From the NCBI GenBank assembly GCA_009746045.1, contig RPFO01000310.1, positions 3,406,100-3,449,599 of the forward strand: DNA of 43,500 bases, written 5' to 3'. Position numbers and translations under genes: made by a program. The notes under the pieces were generated by a model. The model was given only the letters and a program-made list of their open reading frames with translations, was not told the DNA's origin and made no database searches. Of this stretch, positions 11,990-23,000 are shown piece by piece; position 1 is the stretch's first letter; each line of letters opens with the position of its first letter. This stretch comes from Mesostigma viride. Taxonomy: Eukaryota; Streptophyta; Mesostigmatophyceae; Mesostigmatales; Mesostigmataceae.

Positions 11990-13125
11990 AGCCACGAGCC
12001 ACGACTGAAATAGCCATGGCTGACGGCGGCGCTCATAACTTTCACGTTTGGGCACCAAGTCATGTCAACAAGAAACTGTGGAAGCCCCCCCGGGCTTCCC
12101 CGGGATAGAGCACTCCAGCTAGTTGTCTAGATGGGGGCAATCGATGATGGGATAGCTTAGTAGGCATTACAGCACTTGAAACGATATTAGCGCACAGCGT
12201 TATAGTACCTTCAATCAGCTCTGGCACCTTGTGGCCAACTGGCCATCAGCTAAGTTGCGCCTTAATTAGCCGACGTCTTGAGCCCACCTCACATTTGTAG
12301 CATAAGCTATGCGTCAGCCTACCTATGGTATTGCACTGGTTGTATTGCACCCACAGTGTTGCGCCCCGGCACCATGCCGTGGAGAGAGCGCTCTGTGGCC
12401 TGCCCACCTGCGGCAGTGAGAGAAGCTATATATAGGGCGCCCTCCCTCCTTCTCACTGTGTATATAGGGTTGAAGGTTCCTTTACTCTGTATTGGCACCC
12501 ACGTGACGCAGTCACGTGCTTATTAATTAATTAATTAATTGGGCACCAAATTCGGCCGTGAATATCACAATCGCTTCGTCTTTTTAAGACGCACACGCTG
12601 ATATCTTTTCCCAAAGCTAAAACACAATATTATGACGAGCAAACACTCGACTACGCAACGCAGCCCAGGTGGCGGCTGCGCTGAGCCAAGAAAATCCGCC
12701 TGCAGCTCCGGCTGTACGTAGTTCCGCCCGCCTGCCAGGTGCATGCAGCGAGTCCACTAGTCAAGCGTTGGTAGTGCACTCGGCTCCTGCGGCCTCGCCA
12801 TCGATCATCATCGCCTGATCCCAAACCCAGTCGCCCAGAAGAATCGCGCCCAACAGAACCGCGCCCAACAACCTTTCAAACTCGACGATCACGACTGGAC
12901 CAACATGTCCCGGCCGGCCAGTGCACAATGCACTGCATCTTCTTCGGGGACTACGCGCGCCTCGCTTTACGACCTGTGCATCCATCACGACAGCAGATCC
13001 ATCGCCTCATCGCCCCGGACGGCTCCTGCGTGGTTTAACCCTGGGCAGGTCTCTGTTCGGTTGCCCCCGCCCCCAACTCCAGCACACCGGCCATTCTCAA
13101 CTCTCTAGATCCTCATGCGCTCTGA
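11990..13125 (+). pseudogene. LINE 5' end and ORF1 remnant, split by a SINE-like insertion
   Basis: Without the insertion at 12059-12538 this matches 41620-42240: gctcataactttcacg, then ccgtgaatatcac, gacgcacacgctgatat and a start-like ATG near 12632, followed by sequence equivalent to the ORF1 of the right-hand copy. The frame is broken many times. Similarity to the right-hand copy stops at about 13125 (gcgctctgatgtcag), which marks the left edge of the large block that follows. Confidence 0.65.
12059..12538 (+). mobile_element. SINE-like non-LTR insertion with TTAA tail and 11-bp TSD
   Basis: An insertion of about 480 bp sits inside the LINE 5' sequence, flanked by TTGGGCACCAA at 12048-12058 and 12539-12549. 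The related sequence near 41657 is uninterrupted. The element ends in a perfect 8-bp hairpin, CACGTGAC-GCA-GTCACGTG (12500-12518), followed by a (TTAA)n tail. A shorter copy is at 40572-40758. No coding sequence and no clear RNA polymerase III boxes were recognised, so it may instead be the 3' end of another LINE. Confidence 0.78.
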
Positions 13126-13516
13126 TGTCAGATGCAAACCTCGTTAGATTTTATTGGCGTACCTTGTACGGGGGACTCTTGTGAGGTACATATGGGGACG
13201 AGTACGTTAGGTGAGATTCAATATACGGCCGGGCCCACTTCGAATGTTCCGCGGTCCAAGCCAAGTGTGTGACACTTTTCCTTCAATTTTGATGTAAAAA
13301 TCTTGAATTTTGGCTTGCGAACGTATAAATTTCACGTAAATATTACAATTTGTGGGTATTTATCTCATTGTAAGTCTCGTGTGACATAAAAACTTTACAT
13401 TAGCGTGAAATTGCATTGTTTCATTGAAGAATATCATGGATACATTCGTCGCACTTGAGACGGAGTCGACTGAATTTACTAAAGACTCGTCCAACATAAA
13501 ATAAAGTCTTCGAACG
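13126..13516. other. AT-rich 3' flank of gene G1
   Basis: The composition changes here from GC-rich LINE sequence to AT-rich DNA. On the minus strand it is the downstream region of gene G1, whose stop codon is at 13517-13519; an AT-rich TTTATTTTATG stretch lies about 20 nt downstream and might carry the 3' processing signal. No terminal inverted repeat partner was found on the right side of the window. Confidence 0.45.
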
Positions 13517-14049
13517 TCACTTCTTATTCTTGCTCCTTGCTTCTGCTTCCAATTTCTGCTCTTCTGTTTTGGACTTCTTCCTCTTTGGATCGATGGACAT
13601 CGCAGGTGCCCACTTTGCCACATCATTCCAACTCTTTCCGTCCATCAGAGTCACCACCTTCTTCACATAGTCCAAAGGCATCCAGAACTTGCCCCGATGC
13701 AACTTTCCGCCCTCTGTCTCTTCTGGAAAAAACTTCATGCAAACGTCCCTCCATTTCCGATCGTATCCACCTACCTGCCCGTACAACTTCACCTCCTGTA
13801 ACTTGGTATACTTTTGCTTTTCCCTACTCGCATTGGCCCTTCTCATGGTGTTCTCGGCCCACCCATCAATCCAGAAGCACTCCGGTGCTCCGTGTTTCTG
13901 TTCCCCGTCCATAAGTCTCATCCACAGCGTAGGCTTCTCATAATAAGGCTCTTGGCTCTGCGCATTCGCTTCCACCCCTTCAGACTGAGCAGTAAGTTTA
14001 GCTGCAGGACCGAAGCCCACCGCAGCGTTCGCCCGCACCACATCATTAC
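13517..14049 (-). CDS. G1 last exon
   Basis: Follows an acceptor ttacgcgcag and completes a Gly codon carried over from exon 11. The 177 residues include EKPTLWMRLMDGEQKHGAPE and WRDVCMKFFPEETEGGKLH, then VKKVVTLMDGKSWNDVAKWA, and end in a Lys-rich tail before a TGA. The sequence looks like a folded domain, but no family is recognised. Confidence 0.6.
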
Positions 14050-17000
14050 CTGCGCGTAACCAATCGGCACATCAACGACGGACTAAAGTCAACGTAGATA
14101 GATTGCAAACGAATTAAAAAAAAAATTCAGGATACATGCCACGACCAAAACAGCGATTTCCTCACCCTTTGTTATTCCTTTCGGAGCTCGAGTAGCAGCT
14201 GTCTTGGGTCGAGACGAGCCGGAAGACTTGGAGGGCGCGGCAGGCTTCTTCCTCCCCTCAGACGTCGCTCTGCGAGTTGACCCTCCTGCCCCTCCACCCC
14301 TTGCCCTTCCATCACCCCTTCGCCTCCCTCCATCTTCCTCCTCCTCGTCGTCATCCCCGTCCTCCTCCTCCTCCCCTCCTCCTCCTCCTCCTCCTCCTCC
14401 TCCTCCTCCTCCTCCTCCTCCTCCTCCTCCTCCTCCTCCTCCTCCTCCTCCGCCTCCTCCTCCTCCTCCTCCTCCTCCTCCTCCCCCTCCTCCCCCTCCT
14501 CCCCCTCCTCCCCCTCCTCCCCTCCTCCCCCTCCTCCCCCTCCTCCTCCTCCTCCTCCTCGGAGGAGGATGATGATGACTCGACTGGCTGCCTTCGAAGC
14601 TCTTTCTTGGGATACTTTGAAACGCGCGTAGGCGCGGAAGGAGCGACAGGCCGGGCAGAAGCGCCAGGCTCAGCTTCATCTTCGTCGTCCGAGATTTGAA
14701 CAACTGCCTTTCGAAGCTTTTTGGAAGGGTGTGACTCCGGCTGCGGCTGGACAGACGGCCGCTGCCCACCCTTCCCTTTGTCCCGCGTCTTCTGCGGTGA
14801 CGACTTCTCTCCCCCCTTAGACGTCTTCTGCGGTGACGACTTCTCTCCCCCCGTAGACGTCGCTCTGCGAGTCGACCCTCCTTCCTTTCCCTGTCCCTCG
14901 CCTCCCTCGTCCCCATCCGAATCTCCTTCCGCGTCATCCTCAGCCTTCCTCTTCTTCGCCAATGACGTCCACGAGACGTCAGGCATCTTCCCCATCCGAA
15001 CCAGTAAGTCTTCGAAGCCATCCAATGACTTCTTTCCGCCAAAAACGACCACGATGGGACGCAACTCCCAGAAAAACTGCGTCGCTAGCTCGATAAGCTT
15101 CCTGTGGTAACCGGAAGCTCGTTCGACAGTTGTCTTTTTTGGAGGAACCATAAAGAGGTCATGGTCACCCCACCAGAAGTCCTTGAAGGACGTCCACTTG
15201 CGGCCGAACTCACCATCCAAATTCAGGATTCTACAGCACGGTAGTGGCGTCAGGCCATCGTCTTGCCTCGCGAAAGTGGATGGGAAGCCCTCACCGTCGC
15301 CCACCGCCACCTCCGCCGCCACCCTCCTCACAAATGCCTTCTTCCTGTCAGGGCCGCCTTTAGGGAGACTATGAGAAGAATACCAGACGGTCATCTTATC
15401 CCAGGAAATGCTGCGCCAGTTATACTCAATCGGCTCAGCACTTTTCTCTTCCACCTTCTCCCCCCCTTTCCCTGCAACTTTCTCCTTCGCCTCAACAACC
15501 GCCTCCTTCTTCCCTTCCCCTCCTTCCATCTTTTTTTGATAGTGGAGATACAAGTCCTTGTCCAGAAGGCCGTGCGAACCCTTCATGCTGAAGTTCGGAG
15601 CGGTTTTGTCGAGGAGATCCACTAGATCGATTTTGCTATCCATCAGATCCTTTCTCGGAATCCTTAGGTGATTGGCAAGACCTTCGGACTTTAAGAGGTA
15701 GGCGACATTGCGCGTGATGATGACGGCCTTCTCCCAAAATGCAAGGAATCGATCGACGACGTCCTTGTTCCTTGGCATCCGCCCAAGTAGTCGACAGCCG
15801 AACACCTCTTCAAATAAGCGAGAAGCCTTGTACTCCATATCAGCCCCCCCCTTACATTCGCCATCCAAGTCGGGCTTTTCCTGAAACTTAATAAGGATGA
15901 ATTGGCGAACGCACTCAAGTACGTCCTTGGCCAACTCCACCAACTTTGACAGCTTTTCGGGCCCAACCTCCCCACTCATGATGCATTCACACACAGCGTC
16001 CATCATCGGAAACGACGCCAGGTTCCTTACAGACGTCCAGGACACCTTTTGCCCCTTCTTGGTGCCCTCGGCGTTAGCGAACCGGCATCTGAGAGTCATA
16101 GTCTCCTCAGAAGCTGGTGTGACTGAATTCTCATCATCCGGCCTGGCCTTTGTGAGGCGCAGGAAGGTGTTCGCCAGAACTCGATTGTAATTTGAAATTT
16201 GGGAAGGTTGGGCCTTGTTTTTTTTCCGCTCGCCTTCTTCCTCCCTCAACTCCCCCTTATCCTCCTTACTCCCCTCCAAACTCCCTTCCCTCCCGACTGA
16301 TTGTTTGGTGGCCGGCAGGATGTACGCCAGCAGGTTCGTGTAATGGCCATCGGGAATAAAATGCCCTTTGCCCTGCTTCACGACGCCGTGCAAGTACAGC
16401 CTGTTGTAATTCCAAACATCCAGAAGCGCCTGCCCAAGCGTCCGATCCGCTACCGCCTGATCTTCGGCATTGGCGCCCTTGGAGATTTCGAATAGGCGAT
16501 CCAGCTTCTTCTTCCCAACCTCCTGTCACGAACAGAGGAACGAAAAATTGACACACAAGAACAATTCAAGGGTCGACTTGCAGCGTGACGTTATGAACGC
16601 ACGGGAGCGCGAAAAATGGTCTTCAGCGCCGAAATCGGTAAGTTAGGGTCACTCTGCGAAACCACCCCAGAAATATGTCGGGATGAGAGTTTGACTGCCA
16701 TTGTCGTTTCTGTGTGCGACTTCCCGCATTTATAATGCATGATAAAGGAAGACTTTTGACATGGTCACTCCACAGTGCGACCCTTACTCGACATAACACG
16801 ACGAAGTGGTGGAACTGCAGCGTCACCATTGCCATAGATAGAACTACCACTTACAGATATTTCCGGGAACTTTTTACACTCGTCCCAATTTGGAAGAAGG
16901 TCGGCCCCCCGAAGCAGAATGACGTTCGTTCCCCCGTACCCAGTATGGAATTGTTCCATAAGGGATGAGAAAAGTTTAGCCGCCGCGGCACTGTCCTTCG

Positions 17001-20000
17001 CGTTCTCAGACGCTGCCCCCCCTTCACACATTAGTTTCTTAACATGTGTCACACCGGGCGTCCATTCCCCCTCCAATTGCTTGAAAGACTTTAAACCCTT
17101 GAAATAGTGGTTTCCGTCGACCACCGCATATCGAAGAACGAGATATTCGCCATCAGGATGTTCTTCGTGAAATCTTGGGTCGAATGCCTTTAAGGAGGCC
17201 TGGCTTATTAGGCTGAAGACCTCCCTTGGTTGAAAATCAAAGGGCAGAACGTCGTCTTGTTCCCCGACTCGTGCATAGGTCCGGAACTCAACACCTCTCT
17301 TGAGGAAAGAAGCGGTGGACTTGGTTCCAAGATACTTCTCAATCTCCTTGTCGGACAAGGGGCGAAAGTAACGCGAGCCCACGAACTCCGCGTCAGTCCT
17401 AGCGCCATGGCATTTTTTCAGCCAATCCCGGTAAGGGCCGGTGGACGTGATGTGTTTGGCGAAGAGGCTTGGCTTGGTTTCCGCAAGCGCTTGAAAGGCG
17501 AACTGCCACACAGGGATGCACACCTTAAAATGCAAACTGTTTGTCTTTGCATTCAGCAAGATGCGCCCGTTCTCCCTGAACACCTCATCGCTTAGCAACC
17601 GCTGCCTCATGTTGTCAGGCAAAATCAGCCCGTTGACGGTGTGAATGCGCATGCTATTGCAACCGGTATCGATGAAGTCACTCGGTCGAATCCAACGGGA
17701 TTCCCGCACAGCATTCGCGTCCCGAATGGCTTTGTCCCTGATCTCCTTCTCGGAGTCCACGGTCGTTGCCATCTTCCAATCTTTGATGATCGGCTCCTTG
17801 TCCACCTTTCCACTACTCGTCAGGATCCCCTCCTTGAAGAGCTTTGAAAGTGCTTTCAGAAGCTCAAGAAAAGGGGAGAAGGTAGGCCACTTTAATATAT
17901 CCGACGCCGGCGCCTTGCCCCTGGCTTCGACGTAGTTAAGCATCTCCTTGACGAGTGCAAAAACGGCATCATTGCCGGCCAACCTTCCGTCACCGTCTCC
18001 TTCCCCCTCGGCACCCTGAACGAAGGCATTGACGAACATGAGACAAGAAAGCAATAAATAGTTAAACGTATGCATATAGTCCGCGAGCGTAGGAAAATCT
18101 CAGAGTAGGGTGCTAAGAACACAGAAGGTAAAAAGGGTCACTCCACGGAGCTACCCCTCTGAATCTAAATCACCAAAAACGCACCGCTTCCTTTTCTCCC
18201 GCCTTCTTCCCCTTCTTTCCTTTTCCGCCTTTCTCCCCCTCGCCACCCTGGAGGAAGGCATTGACAAGGATGAGACAGGAAAACAATAAATAGTTTAACG
18301 TTTGCAAATAGTCGGCGTGCAGACAAAAAATTCCGAATAGGGTGCAAAGAACGGAGAAGGTAAAAAGGTTCACTCCACAGAGCTACCCCTCTAAATCTAC
18401 AATTCCGCAAAAACGCACCTCTTCCTTTTCTCCCGCCTTCTTCCCCTTCTTTCCCTTCCCGCCCTTCTCCCCCCGGCCGCGTCATCCTCCCCCTTATCCT
18501 TCCCCTTCTCCTTTTTATCCGCATCCCTCTTCTTTTTGGAATCTTTTGCCTGACCCTCAAGCAGCTTCGCCCGTTCACGATCCCTTCTCTTGAGATCCCA
18601 CTTCATGAACTTGATGACCTTGTCCACCTTCGCCTCCGTGTACGCCTTTGGTTTCCACTTGAACTTTTCGGTGCCCTTGGACTTGACTTGGTTGACAAAA
18701 TCATAGGCCAGGTCACCGTTGAAGGTGTCGGCGCCTTGCATTGCGAAATCGGCCGCCGCCTCAACGCGTAGTTGGGTGAGATACTTGCGAAACTCCCCGG
18801 CACCCATCGTAACATCCTTAGGGGGATTGCCTAGGATGAGTTCGCCAATATCACAGGCAGTCTGCACCTTCTTCCTTCTGGCAATAAGCTTTAGGTAAGC
18901 TGCTTGGAGTGTCGTCGTCGCCCTTTTTTTAGCCTGCTGGAAGGTATACCAACAACACACAACATACACATGAAGCGAAATGTATTAAGAAGAATAATCT
19001 GCACTCTGGCATCCTAGCTCTGCAGCGCGACCTTCAGCGTTATAAACTTAAAAAACATTGCACAAACCTTTGCCTTCCCCTTCCCCTTCGGAGTTGGCTC
19101 GGGCTCATTTTCTTCCTCCTCCTCCTCCTCCTCGTGCTCCTCCTCCTCTTCCTCCTCGTCCACCTCCTGCTCCTTCTCCTCCTCTTCCTTCTCGTCCACC
19201 TCCTGCATGAAAAAAAAATAATAATAATTCAGACGATGACATAAAAAAAACGAGCATTAATTTTGTTTTAACGTTGCTCTGCGGAGCGACCCCAACCCTG
19301 GGCTTGAACAGTAAAATGAACCAAATTTCCTACCTCTACGTTCTCCGTCCCCATCCCTTCGACCTCTTCGAAATGTTGATCGTCGTCCTGCAAGACAAAA
19401 CGTGCGTTCAGATAAATATACAAAGTCAGTCAAAACAGGAAGTATTTCTTGAATATCCTATCTTCACAAATCGACCCGAACCTTTAGCGGCATTTGCTTA
19501 CCTCCGGGTTCCACGCTGAAGGACTTTGTCCCTCAAAACATGGAATGTCACCCTCCTGGCGGGAAGTAGAGCAAGAAATGCGTTCATCGTTAGTAACAAT
19601 TTTCAACAAAAGAAATACACTTCTATTAACCGTGGAACTCCAGGGTAACCAGACTCTTTATTAAAACAATAAGTAGAGCACATCGGGAAGTGGCCCTCAA
19701 CTGGCCATCCTTACCCATGGGAACACTTTATGTCCAAAAAGGCTAGCCTTACCCCCAAACAGGCAACACACAGGGAGGGCGGGTGGGAAAACAAAAGAGA
19801 CCGCCATGAGCTAGGTGAGCAAGCTTTTATCGTGTTTCAAGGCCAACGGCTCTCTACCAACGGCCAGATCCGGCAACGGCCTCTAAACAGTTTTAGCCGT
19901 CAAGTTTTACTTCAGATATTGCCTGTTGCAAACCCGTCCGCAATCACAGATCTGCTAGGAGAACCTAGACGCAAAAATCCGTCGTCAAGGTACTCAGCAC

Positions 20001-23000
20001 ACCGTCAAGGTATGGGCCGCAACAATTAGGCCATATCATCCGTAATACTCGTACACTAGAAGCCTAATCAACCTTATTACGATCACATCACCCAGCTCTA
20101 TTTCACCTAGCATCAGCGGCTCCCCTTCCGTATCACTATAAAGAAACTATGTTCAGAGAACCCCGATTCTATTAACCGTGGAACTCCAGGGTAACCAGAC
20201 TCTTTATTAAAACAATAAGTAGAGCACATCGGGAAGTGGCCCTCAACTGGCCATCCTTACCCATGGGAACACTTTATGTCCAAAAAGGCTAGCCTTACCC
20301 TTACATCCCTCCCTGGCGACCCAAGCCAGGGGCAAAACAAAAACCGGTGGACGCATAAGACAAGAATGAAGGGAACTTAAGAGGAAGGCAGAGAAAAGAC
20401 GCTCCGCCAAATGCGCGGGGGGCAGGCGGCGATAGCCCGAACCAGGGCGTCAGGAAGGGTGAGGGCCAAGCTCCGGTGCAATCCCACATAGTGGGCGACA
20501 GTTTTGCTGCTGCGCCAGCGACCCCGATGCTGAATATCAGCCATGCTGCGCTGCCGCAAAAAATCATAGGTAGCCCCCCCATGCCGCAGCCCGTGAATGG
20601 TAAACACCGTGTCGACCCCCAAAGCTTGCGTGGCCTGATGCCAAACCCGGCTGAACTGGGCATAATCGTAAGGGAACACCCGCTCCCAGGCCGCCTTGCC
20701 ACGCATACAAGCCCGCAAGAGGGTCTCAGTCATGACATCCTCGATCACCACAGACTGCACCTCCCCCTTAGCCGTCTTAGCTGACATCAACAACAAGGCG
20801 CCCCGCTGCGAACCCCGCAACCGAACATCAGGCTGCAAGCGCACATGGCCGACCAACAGGTTGAGCGCCTCCGATACCCGCAGGTATTGTTGGAAAATAA
20901 CGATGACCATCATAGCCGCACGAGGCTGCCGCTGGAGCACCATAGTACAAGCAAGCGCAAACGCAGCCTCCCATGGAATGGGGGGGGGGCACGAGGGGGT
21001 GCCAACGTGCGCCAGCCAGCCAAAACACTTCGTGCCAAGGCCCAATCCCGCACCTCCCGGGGGAAGTACAAATTCAGGCCCATAAGCGCATTGACACACA
21101 ACTGGCGGCTGTAACACCGTGAGTGCGCCCAAGCGACATACTCGCAATAGTATTCCTCTATCGTCAAGCCGCGCAACAAGCTGCCAACCCGACCCCGCCG
21201 GCTCGCCCACCATGCGAAAAAGGACCTAAGACCCCGATGGTAAACCATCAAAGTAGCCGGCTTCACCTTGCCCTCAAGAAGGGTCAAGTAGCTAGCGCCA
21301 AGCCGAGGCCCGGGATTGGGATGAACACCCTCGCGAGTCAAATCGCGGACCCACCCGGCCACCGAGGCAGCCATGGAAAGCCCCCGCGAAGGCCCATCCG
21401 CAGGCTGAAGCTCACTTGGCGTCCAGACCCATTGTGAGCGGCTGCCGGTGACCAACGTAAGAGCGCACAACCGGCGGCATTGCTTGTTTAACCGGTAAGA
21501 AGAGGAACGCCCTTTAGCCAAGCAGCCCAAAGCGGCAGTGGAGTCCACTAACCTCACCACCCGCTTACCCCATGTTCCGAGGTTCCGGGCCGAGCGCTCC
21601 ACCCCCTTCACAGCGGCCCGCACTTCCTTCTCGTTGATGTGCATGGTCGAATCGCGCCAGCGACTCTTGATCCCGACGCGCCATCGCCCGTGGATGATGG
21701 CTTTTTCCGCGGCCTTGGTCAAGGGTCTAGGCCCGGCATACATGGCCTCACCTGGGGTGAGGAGGGTTGGGTAACCCCGCACCTCCCGGGCCCGAGCTAA
21801 TTCCGTCACCTCAGCTGGGGCCATCTCAGCGTAGACAACCCCCTGCCCAAAACTAGACGCATCCGAGGCCACCACCACCGGAGCCAGGGCAGCCCCCCGG
21901 TCCACACGGAGCATGGGGGCCAACGCCATGGCACACTCGAGCTCATCGCGCACACCTTGCCACAAAGGTCGCGTTCGCTGGCCCCACCCCTTGAGGTTGA
22001 TGAACTTAAAACTCTGCTGCCATATGGACAAGCAAGTGCGGCTGAGCATCTGCAGCCACACCCACCGGCCCACGACGGCCGCCAGCGCCTCAGCGGTAGC
22101 GCGTCCCCTCTCGAGGAGTACACGAGTGTGCGCAACCACAAGGGTGAGCTGCTTAGCTGTCGGCTCCAACACCCCATCCCGCCGGTGAACAACACCCAGA
22201 GCTTCTAGCTCGTCCTCCCCCTCCGGGCTAGCCATGATCGTCTTGTCCTTGGAGGGCACAAGGTTGTTAGGCGCGTACCCGTCTTCAATAGCACTCGCGA
22301 TTAAGCGATTCACCGCCTCGCACGTGCGCCCATTGCTGACCACCAGGTCATCAATAGTGATGGATACCATAGGGGCAGGGGGGTCCTCAAGGTCGATTTG
22401 CATCTCCCTCGTGCTCTCCTCCTTGTACTCGATGGCTAGGGCGGTTGGGTTACCCCATGCATTCCGAAGCACGGTCAGCTCCCCTACACTTGTGAGGCGG
22501 TTCACCTGCCGTCTAGGATCCAAAGCGCCCGTGGCATAGAGGACCATCTCATGGATGGCTTCCCCTAGCGCTACAGCGTGGGAGTGCCCCATGGCCAGCA
22601 CTTTCAGCACTGGCCACACCCTCCTCCGCCGCCCCGGCAGCCCGACATCGGTGGACCACACATCAGGTAGCCCTTGATAATCCCACCACCACTCCGGCAC
22701 TTGGATGGTATAGTAATACGAGACCAGATCGCTCTTGGCCGTGTAGCACCGACCCTTGATATAGACCTCCGAGTATATGCCCAGGTGGGGTAACACCGTC
22801 TTAGGGGGGTCCACCCACAGTGCGTTCCCCAACTTCTTATTCACAATGAGCCTTAACTCCCCCACTCCTTTGGCCACCCCAAAACATCCGTCTACCCACT
22901 TTGGCCGCGTCTCTCGGAACTCCACCATCCCCACGTCCGCTGCCCTCCCCATCAACTTGCCCCACTCCGCCATGGTGCACCCTCGGCTGGGGGCAGGTAC

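Noticed and set aside
14204-14572. Plus-strand open frame rich in Pro and Ser
   Set aside because: It is the reverse strand of the (CTC)n tract that encodes the acidic region of G1.
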